DNA from: Geminicoccaceae bacterium | GTDB taxonomy: Bacteria > Pseudomonadota > Alphaproteobacteria > Geminicoccales > Geminicoccaceae | Direction of reading: 5' to 3' | Assembly: GCA_030824835.1 (NCBI GenBank) | Contig: JAPJRA010000193.1 | Span: 1 to 6,768 of the forward strand | Length of the DNA: 6,768 nt | Shown here: positions 1-5,942 of the stretch, piece after piece | Position numbering within the stretch: the stretch's first letter is position 1 | Layout of the letters: each line of letters opens with the position of its first letter | The notes under the pieces: model-generated | What the model was told of the DNA's origin: nothing | What the model saw: only the letters and a program-made list of their open reading frames with translations | The model's database searches: none | Position numbers and translations under genes: made by a program

Positions 1-7
1 CCGTCGT

Positions 8-32
8 ACCGACCATGCTCCGGATGGTCCGT
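8..32 (-). terminator. Possible hairpin after the lipoprotein gene
   Basis: An inverted repeat lies just beyond the stop of the lipoprotein gene. The inner arms GACCAT and ATGGTC (11-16 and 24-29) are perfect, around a 7-base loop. Beyond one C/C mismatch, two more pairs (8-9 with 31-32) extend the stem. No T-run follows on the minus strand, so a classical intrinsic terminator is not demonstrated. It could be a weak or Rho-assisted end, or chance. Confidence 0.3.
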
Positions 33-39
33 CGCTGAC

Positions 40-546
40 CTACCGCGTGCAGGCGATGACTGGCGGATCGTCGACGGCGACCGGGCGCAACAGCAGCCGC
101 GCCGGATCCAGCGCCAGGATCTCGGTGGCATCGGGCTTCGCCGCGCTCATCGCGTCCACTAGCTCGGCGCTGGCCTTGGCCAGGATGTCGGTCTGCCGAT
201 CGCCATCGACCGCGCGGGCTTCCGTGTGCACATCGCTGGTGCGCAGCTGCCCGTCCCGAACCTCCCAGCTCCCGCGGGCCGTGGCGCTGATGGCGCCGAT
301 CGGACCATGCGCCGCCGTGCGCGACTCGGTGACGAAGGTGCCGTCGGCCGCGTAGGTCGTGACGACCGGCTGCTGCGGCTGCTCGGGGTAGGGGTTGAGA
401 TCCTGGCACTGCCACGTGCCGACCAACTGCCGGGCGTCGACAGTGACCGGCGGTGCCGGCAGCATCACGGTCGGTCGGGGTGGCAGTCCGTCCGTCGTCG
501 CGCAGGCGCCAAGGCCCAGGCAGAGCAGCGCGGCGCCGATTCGCAT
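40..546 (-). CDS. Small uncharacterised lipoprotein with a probable beta-rich domain
   Basis: This 168-residue protein starts with a short lipoprotein signal peptide: a positive n-region (Arg2), a hydrophobic stretch, and a lipobox LGAC ending at Cys15. The residue after the cysteine is Ala rather than Asp, so sorting to the outer membrane is the default expectation for a proteobacterium. A proline-rich linker (residues 21-34) leads to a domain opening with LVGTWQC. Its alternating pattern, with 'ADGTF', 'GSWEVRDGQL' and 'RLLLRP' segments, resembles small lipocalin-like or META-like beta-barrel lipoproteins. I do not recognise a specific family. Cys47 and Cys166 could form a disulfide in the periplasm (inference). 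The ATG lies 16 bases after the stop of the glutathione transferase gene with no clear Shine-Dalgarno sequence, which fits translational coupling in one operon. The function is unknown. The lipoprotein call is fairly secure, the fold guess is not. Confidence 0.8.
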   Translation of the reverse strand: MRIGAALLCLGLGACATTDGLPPRPTVMLPAPPVTVDARQLVGTWQCQDLNPYPEQPQQPVVTTYAADGTFVTESRTAAHGPIGAISATARGSWEVRDGQLRTSDVHTEARAVDGDRQTDILAKASAELVDAMSAAKPDATEILALDPARLLLRPVAVDDPPVIACTR

Positions 547-562
547 CAGCGCCGCCGACGGC

Positions 563-1552
563 TCAAGCGGCGGTCCCGAGATGCTCCCGGCCGTGCGGTG
601 CCGCGAAATCGAGCAACGGGCCCATCGGCACGATCCCGGTCGGGTTGATGGTCCGATGGCTGGCGTAATAGTGGCCCTTGATATGGCTGAAATCGACCGT
701 CTCGGCCACGCCCGGCCTCTGGTAGAGTTCGCGCGTGTAGGCCCACAGGTTCGGATAGTCGCTCAGCCGCCGCAGGTTGCACTTGAAGTGTCCATGATAG
801 ACCGGATCGAAGCGTAGCAGCGTCGTGAACAGACGCCAGTCCGCCTCGGTGACGTCCGCGCCCGCAAGATAGCGCTGCCGCGACAGCAGCGTCTCGAGCC
901 AGTCAAGCGCCGCGAACAGGTCGACGACCGCCTCGTCGTAGGCCGGCTGCGTGGTGGCGAATCCGGCGCGGTAGACGCCATTGTTGACCGCGGCATAGAC
1001 ACGCTCGTTCACCGCGTCGATCTCGGCGCGAAGCGCGGTTGGGTAGTAATCGCCCGGGCTGGCTCCGATGCCGTCGAAGGCCGAGTTCAGCATCCGGATG
1101 ATCTCGGACGACTCGTTGCTGACGATCGTCTGCCGCTGCTTGTCCCACAGCACCGGCACCGTCACCCGGCCCGTATAGTGTGGCAGCGCGCGGGCATAGA
1201 GCTCGTGAAGGTAGGGCAGGCCGTAGAGCGAGTCGCCGGTGGCACCGGGCGCCAGCTCGAAGGTCCAGCCGTGCTCGGCCATGAGCCAATGCACCACCGA
1301 GACCCCGATCATGGCTTCCAGACCCTTGAGCTTGCGGAAGATCAGCGTCCGGTGGGCCCACGGGCAGGCAAGCGAGACATAGAGGTGGTAGCGGCCCGAT
1401 TCGGCCTTGAAGCCGCCTTCGCCCGATGGGCCGGCACTGCCGTCCGCGGTCACCCAGTTCCGGCACTGGGCCGCGCTGCGCACGAAGCGCCCGCCGGACT
1501 CGCCGGTATCGTACCAGCGGTCGTGCCACTGGCCGTCGATGAGCAGGCCCAT
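563..1552 (-). CDS. yqjG: Glutathionyl-hydroquinone reductase (Xi-class glutathione S-transferase, YqjG/PcpF/ECM4 family)
   Basis: This cytosolic enzyme family uses glutathione to reduce glutathionyl-hydroquinones back to hydroquinones. The protein has 329 residues, typical of the family. It opens with the family N-terminus (MGLLIDGQWHDRWYDT). The thioredoxin-like half carries the catalytic cysteine in SLACPWAHR (Cys63, the same position as in E. coli YqjG). Glutathione-binding elements follow: VPVLWD (132-137) and SNESSEIIR (145-153). The helical C-terminal half includes the NNGVYRAGFA segment (Tyr194), the ADVTEADWRLFTTLLRFD region (232-249), and the KGHYYASH motif near 292-299 with the Tyr pair typical of Xi-class enzymes. 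The start fits the family N-terminus; the upstream 'GGAT' is a modest ribosome binding site. The gene follows wrbA after 132 bases and is followed closely by the lipoprotein gene. Pairing with the quinone reductase WrbA supports a role in quinone detoxification (inference). Family assignment is strong; the physiological substrate is unknown. Confidence 0.95.
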   Translation of the reverse strand: MGLLIDGQWHDRWYDTGESGGRFVRSAAQCRNWVTADGSAGPSGEGGFKAESGRYHLYVSLACPWAHRTLIFRKLKGLEAMIGVSVVHWLMAEHGWTFELAPGATGDSLYGLPYLHELYARALPHYTGRVTVPVLWDKQRQTIVSNESSEIIRMLNSAFDGIGASPGDYYPTALRAEIDAVNERVYAAVNNGVYRAGFATTQPAYDEAVVDLFAALDWLETLLSRQRYLAGADVTEADWRLFTTLLRFDPVYHGHFKCNLRRLSDYPNLWAYTRELYQRPGVAETVDFSHIKGHYYASHRTINPTGIVPMGPLLDFAAPHGREHLGTAA

Positions 1553-1593
1553 GAAGCTTATCCATTTCTAGTGGGGCGCCGGGCATGACCGAT

Positions 1594-1614
1594 CGACCGC
1601 AACGAGCTCGGTCG
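1594..1614. promoter_or_regulatory. Inverted repeat in the leader of the glutathionyl-hydroquinone reductase gene
   Basis: Perfect 6-base arms CGACCG (1594-1599) and CGGTCG (1609-1614) are separated by 9 bases, about 40 bases upstream of the glutathione transferase start. A further GACCG copy lies alongside, at 1587-1591. The arrangement resembles an operator half-site pair, but arms this short occur often by chance in GC-rich DNA. No convincing -35/-10 pair is visible. Confidence 0.2.
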
Positions 1615-1644
1615 CGTGTTCCGTACGCCGGCGATCAGAGTTCT

Positions 1645-1678
1645 CGCGCGGCGCCCCGTTCATGGGGGCGGCGCGCGG
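1645..1678 (-). terminator. GC-rich bulged hairpin after wrbA
   Basis: This sequence begins 7 bases beyond the wrbA stop. It holds a strong but imperfect inverted repeat: CCCC/GGGG next to a 6-base loop (GTTCAT), then further GC pairs outward interrupted by small bulges. No T-run follows on the minus strand, so it may slow or stop RNA polymerase only partially. If read-through occurs, wrbA and the downstream glutathione transferase gene would share a transcript. Confidence 0.35.
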
Positions 1679-1684
1679 CCGGGT

Positions 1685-2287
1685 TCAGCCCTTCAGCTTC
1701 TTGGCGATGCCGGCAACGTGTTTGCCCTGGAAGCGCGCCATGCCGAGTTCCGCCTCGGATGGCTGCCGCTCGCCCTGGCCGCCGGCGATGGTGGTGGCAC
1801 CGTAGGGCGAACCGCCCTTGATCTCCTCGAGCCCCATCTGGTCGGCGCAGGCGTAAGGCAGGCCGACGACGACCAGGCCCTGATGCAGCAGGGTCGGGAT
1901 CGTGGTGATGATGGTGGTCTCGTTGCCGCCATGCTGCGTGGCGCTGGAGGCGAACACGCTGCCGACCTTGCCGATCAGCGCACCCTTCATCCACAGACCG
2001 CCGGTCTGGTCCCAGAAATTGCGCATCTGCGCCGCCATGTTGCCGAACCGCGTGGGCGTGCCGACGATGATGGCATCGTAGTCGCCGAGCTCACCGGGCG
2101 TGGCCACCGGGGCTGGCTGGTCGAGCTTGAAGTGCGACTGCTTGGCGACCTCGTCGGAGACCAGCTCCGGCACCCGCTTGACGACGGCCTCGACGCCCTC
2201 GACCTCACGGGCACCCTCGGCGACGGCATAGGCCATCTGCTCGATATGGCCGTAGCTGCTGTAATAGAGCACGAGAACCTTGGTCAC
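1685..2287 (-). CDS. wrbA: NAD(P)H:quinone oxidoreductase WrbA
   Basis: WrbA binds FMN and carries out two-electron reduction of quinones with NAD(P)H, avoiding semiquinone radicals. It is a soluble, usually tetrameric enzyme. The 200-residue product matches the family length of about 198-200. The flavodoxin fold is clear: a first strand [13 protein letters not shown] (2-14) holding the FMN phosphate-binding loop, the GTPTRFGNM motif (76-84), FWDQTGGLW (91-99), [10 protein letters not shown] (114-123), and the C-terminal [13 protein letters not shown] segment (158-170) diagnostic of WrbA. I chose the GTG start at 2287 because GAGGGAG (2295-2301) sits 7 bases upstream and the protein then begins exactly like known WrbA. 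The frame stays open to 2389, but the extra residues do not look like WrbA. It is separated from the upstream permease gene by a good terminator, so it likely has its own promoter in the 115-base gap. Confidence 0.97.
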   Translation of the reverse strand: MTKVLVLYYSSYGHIEQMAYAVAEGAREVEGVEAVVKRVPELVSDEVAKQSHFKLDQPAPVATPGELGDYDAIIVGTPTRFGNMAAQMRNFWDQTGGLWMKGALIGKVGSVFASSATQHGGNETTIITTIPTLLHQGLVVVGLPYACADQMGLEEIKGGSPYGATTIAGGQGERQPSEAELGMARFQGKHVAGIAKKLKG

Positions 2288-2294
2288 CGGGTCA

Positions 2295-2301
2295 CTCCCT
2301 C
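2295..2301 (-). promoter_or_regulatory. wrbA: Shine-Dalgarno sequence deciding the GTG start of wrbA
   Basis: The minus strand reads GAGGGAG, then 7 bases, then GTG. This is close to ideal spacing and selects the GTG start over in-frame upstream starts. Confidence 0.8.
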
Positions 2302-2314
2302 GACTGGCTGCGAT

Positions 2315-2347
2315 GCCCCAAACATAAGGGGCCGGCGGCCGCCCGCC
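2315..2347 (-). promoter_or_regulatory. wrbA: wrbA leader with two overlapping dyads and a possible -10 box
   Basis: Two inverted repeats overlap here. The first is GCCCC (2315-2319) with GGGGC (2328-2332) around the AT-rich core 2320-2327. The second is an 18-base GC palindrome at 2330-2347 with one symmetric mismatch pair, centred on GGCGGCCGCC. On the minus strand the AT core reads TTATGT (2322-2327), the only -10-like hexamer in an otherwise GC-rich gap; a poor -35 (CTGGCG, 2344-2349) lies 16 bases upstream. A promoter whose -10 is flanked by operator-like arms is plausible, but this is inference and no regulator is identified. Confidence 0.3.
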
Positions 2348-2378
2348 AGCCCATGAGCGGGAAATGAATTGTTTCGAA

Positions 2379-2401
2379 TCAGGCCACAATCATTGGCCTG
2401 A
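2379..2401 (-). terminator. Hairpin terminator of the NCS1 permease gene
   Basis: Perfect 8-base arms TCAGGCCA (2379-2386) and TGGCCTGA (2394-2401) surround a 7-base loop. The hairpin begins one base beyond the permease stop codon. On the minus strand it is followed by TTCGAAACAATTCATTT, which is T/A-rich though not an unbroken T-run. This is the best intrinsic-terminator candidate in the window, and it separates the permease from wrbA. Confidence 0.65.
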
Positions 2402-2402
2402 C

Positions 2403-3872
2403 CTACTCCGCTGCCACCGAGGCCGTCTTCAGGGTACGCGCCGACATGACATAATAGAGCACGCCGCCGCCGAAAGCGCCGATCAGCCAACCCCAGTAGC
2501 CGACATTGTACATAAGGCCGAAACCGCCGAGCAGGGCCAGCCCGATCGATACGAAGCCCGAGATGCCCAGGGCGACGAGGGCGGTGCGGTTCCAGCCGCG
2601 GTCGAAGTAAAGCGAGCCGCCGGGCTCGGTCGAATAGAGGTCGTGCAGCTCGATGTGGCCGTGCTTCACGAGATAGTAGTCGGCGATCATCACCCCGTAC
2701 ATCGGCCCGAGCACGGCACCGAAGATGGCGACGAAGGCGGTGATCGCACCCGGGCTCTGCACGAACAGCCAGGGGCAGACCAGCACCGAGAGGATCGAGG
2801 TGAACAACCCACCGATGCGGAAGCTGATCTTCTGCGGGTATAGATTGGCGATGTCGTAGGCGGGCGAGACGAAGTTGGCGACGATGTTGATGCCCATGGT
2901 CGCCACGATGAAGGTGAGGCTGCCGATGATGGCCACGATCGGGCTGTCGATCCGCTCGACGATCGCCACCGGGTCCAAGATCGCCTCGCCGAACACCGCC
3001 ACGGTGCCCGAGGTCACGATCACCGTGATCAGGGCAAACACAATGAAATTGAGTGGCAGGCCCAGGAGGTTGCCGACCTTCATCGCCCGCTCGCTCTCGG
3101 CAAAGCGCGCGAAATCGCCGAAGTTCAAGAGCAGGGCGGCAAAATAGGCGATCACCAGCATGGCGGCATTGGCCATGTGGCCGATCGAGGAGCCCTGCAC
3201 CGGCTCGCCCAGCTGCAAGGACAGGCTGGACAGGCCCGACTGCCACAAGATCCAGCCGGCCAGCAGGAACATCACCACGTAGACGGCCGGCCCGCAGAAA
3301 TCGATGAACTTGCGGATGGTCTCCATGCCGTTGAGGAAGATCACCAGCTGGAAGAACCACATGAACAGGAAGCTCAGCCAGCCCAGCGTTGACAGGCCGA
3401 GATAGGAGGACTGGGTCAGCGACGCGGCCGATGGCAGGAAGGTCAGCACCAGGACCTGCACGGCCTTCGAGGCGAAGTAGGTCTGCACCCCGTACCAGAC
3501 GATGCCGACGACGCCGCGCACTACGGCTGCCAGCTTCGCCCCCTGGATGCCGAAGGCGACCCGAGCCATGACCGGGTAGGGGATGCCGTATTTCTGCGAC
3601 GGCTGGCCGATCAGGTTCATCAGGAAGTAGACGCCGATGATCCCGACAGTCATCGCGATCAGCACCTGCCAGCCGGACAGGCCCAGAAAGAAGAGGCTGG
3701 CCGCAAACGTGTAGCCGCCGACCGAATGGACGTCGGACATCCACATCGAGAAGATGTCGAATATCTTCCAGGTACGGCCCTCGGGTGCCGTGGGCGCCAA
3801 GTCGCCATTGTAGAGCGACGGGTCAGCCCCCGGTATTTCAAGAACGGCAGTCTCACCGCTGTGACTGGACAT
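2403..3872 (-). CDS. NCS1-family nucleobase/hydantoin/allantoin-type cation symporter
   Basis: This is a secondary transporter of the nucleobase:cation symporter-1 family (LeuT-like fold, about 12 membrane helices). The family imports uracil, cytosine, allantoin or hydantoins with H+ or Na+. The product has 489 residues, typical for the family. The signature RTW (33-35) precedes helix 1, which begins at WMSDVHSVGGYTFAAS (44-59). Helix 3 contains GIVWYGVQTYFAS (123-135), whose Trp126 and Gln130 match the substrate-stacking Trp and nearby Gln of Mhp1-type transporters. Helix 6 carries LLNFGDFARFA (248-258), and helix 8 carries NIVANFVSPAYDIANLYP (329-346), which includes a conserved substrate-site Asn. 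Hydrophobic segments continue to about residue 478. I chose the ATG at 3872 because GGAGAA lies 5 bases upstream; a TTG at 3902 would add 10 residues but lacks a comparable site. The sequence style resembles permeases found next to pyrimidine or hydantoin catabolism genes, but no such enzyme is in this window, so the substrate is unassigned. Confidence 0.93.
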   Translation of the reverse strand: MSSHSGETAVLEIPGADPSLYNGDLAPTAPEGRTWKIFDIFSMWMSDVHSVGGYTFAASLFFLGLSGWQVLIAMTVGIIGVYFLMNLIGQPSQKYGIPYPVMARVAFGIQGAKLAAVVRGVVGIVWYGVQTYFASKAVQVLVLTFLPSAASLTQSSYLGLSTLGWLSFLFMWFFQLVIFLNGMETIRKFIDFCGPAVYVVMFLLAGWILWQSGLSSLSLQLGEPVQGSSIGHMANAAMLVIAYFAALLLNFGDFARFAESERAMKVGNLLGLPLNFIVFALITVIVTSGTVAVFGEAILDPVAIVERIDSPIVAIIGSLTFIVATMGINIVANFVSPAYDIANLYPQKISFRIGGLFTSILSVLVCPWLFVQSPGAITAFVAIFGAVLGPMYGVMIADYYLVKHGHIELHDLYSTEPGGSLYFDRGWNRTALVALGISGFVSIGLALLGGFGLMYNVGYWGWLIGAFGGGVLYYVMSARTLKTASVAAE

Positions 3873-3879
3873 TGCGCTT

Positions 3880-3895
3880 CTCCAAATATCTGGAG
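3880..3895 (-). promoter_or_regulatory. Palindrome containing the Shine-Dalgarno sequence of the permease gene
   Basis: CTCCA (3880-3884) and TGGAG (3891-3895) are perfect arms around 6 bases. Taken as double-stranded DNA, 14 of 16 positions are symmetric. On the minus strand the second arm supplies the GGAG of the ribosome binding site, 7 bases before the ATG (GGAGAA with a 5-base spacer). In RNA the arms could pair and hide the GGAG; in DNA the palindrome could bind a repressor. Either would regulate the permease. The role is inference. Confidence 0.4.
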
Positions 3896-3908
3896 CAGAC
3901 AATGCAAG

Positions 3909-3941
3909 GGCCGTGCCGCTTAGTCGGCCAAAACCACGGCC
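3909..3941 (-). terminator. Inverted repeat directly after the aminopeptidase stop codon
   Basis: Perfect 7-base arms GGCCGTG (3909-3915) and CACGGCC (3935-3941) are separated by 19 bases. An alternative inner pairing GCCG/CGGC (3915-3918 with 3925-3928) is possible. The structure starts at the base after the stop codon (3942-3944), and the minus strand continues CTTGCATTGTCTG, only mildly T-rich. It is probably a weak terminator or attenuator between the aminopeptidase and the permease. Confidence 0.4.
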
Positions 3942-5930
3942 TTAATCCAGCGGTGCCGTGGCCTCGATCAGCCATTCGGCGGCCTCGTCCATCAGGGGCA
4001 GCAACTCGTCCTGCACCCGCGCGTGGTAGGCGTCGAGCCAGCCGCGCTCGTCGGCGCTCAGCAGCGAGGGCTCGACCAGCCGTCGATCGATGGGGCACAA
4101 GGTGAGCGTCCGGAATCCCAGCAGCGGGCGATCGCCTGCTTCCGGCGTGCCGCGTGCCTCGACGGCGACGAGATTCTCGGTGCGGATGCCGTAGGCGTCC
4201 TGCTTGTAATAGCCCGGCTCGTTACTGAGAATCATGCCCGGCTTGAGCGGCGCCGTGCCGAGCTTGCTGATCCGTGCCGGGCCCTCGTGGACGCACAAAT
4301 AGGAGCCGACTCCGTGGCCAGTGCCGTGATCGAAGTCGAGCCCGTGCCGCCACAGCGCCACCCGCGCCAGGGCATCGATCTGGGCGCCGCTGGTGCCCTC
4401 GGGGAAAAGGGCAAGCGAGATCGCGATCATGCCCTTGAGCACCAGCGTGAAACGCTCGCGCATCTCCTCGCTGGGGATGCCCAAGGCGACCGTGCGGGTG
4501 ATGTCGGTGGTGGCGTCCAGGTACTGGCCGCCACTGTCGATCAGGTAGAGCGTGTCGGGGGTCAGTGGCCGGTTGCTCTCGGCGGTCACCCGGTAGTGGG
4601 GCAGGGCAGCATTCGGGCCATGCGCCGAGATCGACTCGAAGCTGGGGCCACGGAACAGGGGATCCTTGGCCCGTTCCTGCTCGAGCCGGGCCGCTGCTCC
4701 GGCCTCGTCGAGGCTGCCGTCCAGCGGCTGGCGGCTCAGCCAAGCCAGGAACCGCGCCACGGCGGCACCGTCCCGCCGCTGCGCGTCGGTGGCGCCCCGC
4801 AGCTCGACCGGGTTCTTCTGCGCCTTGGCGAGGATGCAGGGGTCGTCCGCCTCCACCAGCTCGGCACCGGCCTGCTTCATTCGTTCCAGGAAACCGACAT
4901 GGGTCGCCGCCGGATCACAGAGCACCTTGCTGCCGCGTAGGTCCTGCAGCGCCGAGGGGAACGTCTCGATCGGCTCGACCCCCAACGCGTTCGGCAGCTG
5001 CAGTCCCTTCGGCAGCTTGCGGGTGTCGACAAACCACCGACAGGTGCCATCCCGGTCGAGCAGCAGATAGCTCAGCACCAGAGGGTTGAAGGCGATGTCG
5101 CCGCCCCGGACATTCAAGAGCCAGGCGATGGAATCGGCCGCCGTGAGCAGCAGCACATCGGCCTTCTTCTCGGCCACGGCCCGCCCGATCCGCTCGCGCT
5201 TGGCGGCACTGCTTTCGCCCGCGTACAGATCGTCGTGCAGGCGGACCGGTGCTATGGGTGGGGGCGGGCGGTCGTTCCAGACGGCGTCGACCGGGTTGGG
5301 CTCCAGGGCCACCAGCGTGCCGCCCTTGGCGCTGGCGATGGAAGCCAAGCGGTCCCGTTCGCTCCGTCGTGCCAGCAGCGGGTCGTAGCCGAGGCGCCCA
5401 CCGGGCGGCAGATGCTCCTCGAGCCAGCCCGTCAGCGGCTGCTCGACGAGGTGCCGGCGCTCGAACAGGGAGGCGTCGACCTCCTGGGCCAACTGCACCG
5501 TGTAGCGGCCGTCGCTCAGCACGGTGGCCCGCTCCATGGTCACCGCCGCCTGCGCTGCCGAGCCGGTGAACCCGGTGAGCCAGGCCACCCTCTGGGCATA
5601 GACCGGCAGGTACTCGCTGCCGTGCTCGTCGGTCCGCATCAGCACGAAAGCGTCCACGCCACGCTCGCGCAAGACCTCGCGCAACCGTTGCAGACGCGCC
5701 GCGTGATCCGGCCTTTGCAGGGATGGCTCTTCATGAAGCGCGGTGCGGCGGGCCTGCAATGCGGCCACCAGCTCCGACGACAGATCCGTGCCGATCAGGG
5801 TCAGCCAAGCGTCGGCGTCGTAGCCCTGCGGTGCCGCCGCGATTCCGGCCAACAGCGCATCGAGCGTGCGGGGATCATCGGTTATGCCGGCCCGGCGCAA
5901 CATTGAGGTCAGTGCGGCGGTGTCAGTCAT
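3942..5930 (-). CDS. Xaa-Pro aminopeptidase (aminopeptidase P, M24B family, long form)
   Basis: This dinuclear-metal peptidase removes the N-terminal residue from peptides whose second residue is proline; it is expected in the cytosol. The product has 662 residues. After an N-terminal stretch of about 75 residues come two creatinase-like N-domains (about 77-230 and 240-375), the first with DEHGSEYLPVYAQRVAWLTGFTGS (101-124), as in the three-domain eukaryotic-type form. The catalytic pita-bread domain starts near 380 and retains all five metal ligands: Asp465 (LIDSGG), Asp476 (TTDITRT), His539 (HGTGHG), Glu571 (SNEPGYY) and Glu585 (RTENL). His445 (LPHYR), His535 and His548 match the conserved catalytic histidines. 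A C-terminal M24-associated tail (about 600-662) follows. The start is the ATG 12 bases after the LuxR-type gene, with only a weak GGGA upstream, consistent with coupling. Human XPNPEP1-type enzymes have about 620 residues, so the extra length lies at the N-terminus. The enzyme looks intact and active. Confidence 0.95.
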   Translation of the reverse strand: MTDTAALTSMLRRAGITDDPRTLDALLAGIAAAPQGYDADAWLTLIGTDLSSELVAALQARRTALHEEPSLQRPDHAARLQRLREVLRERGVDAFVLMRTDEHGSEYLPVYAQRVAWLTGFTGSAAQAAVTMERATVLSDGRYTVQLAQEVDASLFERRHLVEQPLTGWLEEHLPPGGRLGYDPLLARRSERDRLASIASAKGGTLVALEPNPVDAVWNDRPPPPIAPVRLHDDLYAGESSAAKRERIGRAVAEKKADVLLLTAADSIAWLLNVRGGDIAFNPLVLSYLLLDRDGTCRWFVDTRKLPKGLQLPNALGVEPIETFPSALQDLRGSKVLCDPAATHVGFLERMKQAGAELVEADDPCILAKAQKNPVELRGATDAQRRDGAAVARFLAWLSRQPLDGSLDEAGAAARLEQERAKDPLFRGPSFESISAHGPNAALPHYRVTAESNRPLTPDTLYLIDSGGQYLDATTDITRTVALGIPSEEMRERFTLVLKGMIAISLALFPEGTSGAQIDALARVALWRHGLDFDHGTGHGVGSYLCVHEGPARISKLGTAPLKPGMILSNEPGYYKQDAYGIRTENLVAVEARGTPEAGDRPLLGFRTLTLCPIDRRLVEPSLLSADERGWLDAYHARVQDELLPLMDEAAEWLIEATAPLD

Positions 5931-5942
5931 GGGGCGTCCCGG

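Noticed and set aside
1616..2356. A 246-codon plus-strand open frame antisense to wrbA
   Set aside because: It mirrors wrbA codons, is rich in Asp/Gly/His/Arg without a family motif, and runs across both flanking gaps. wrbA itself is unmistakable.
2288..2389. Extended N-terminus of wrbA from an upstream in-frame start
   Set aside because: The extra 34 residues overlap the permease terminator and leader and do not resemble WrbA; the GTG at 2287 has an excellent Shine-Dalgarno sequence and gives the family's normal length.
2284..3744. A 486-codon open frame on the minus strand overlapping the permease gene
   Set aside because: It is a frame-shifted shadow of the NCS1 permease: Arg/Gly/His-rich with no membrane pattern or family motif, while the permease frame shows clear transporter motifs throughout.
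3873..3902. TTG start 10 codons upstream for the permease
   Set aside because: It has no convincing ribosome binding site, whereas the ATG at 3872 has GGAGAA at proper spacing.
4023..4940. A 305-codon plus-strand open frame antisense to the aminopeptidase
   Set aside because: This is typical of high-GC DNA opposite a real gene. The composition is generic, there is no ribosome binding site or recognisable domain, and the aminopeptidase on the other strand has all catalytic residues.
5235..5906. A 223-codon plus-strand open frame antisense to the 5' half of the aminopeptidase
   Set aside because: It is low-complexity Gln/Arg/Ala-rich sequence expected from the complement of GC-biased codons, with no signal for translation.
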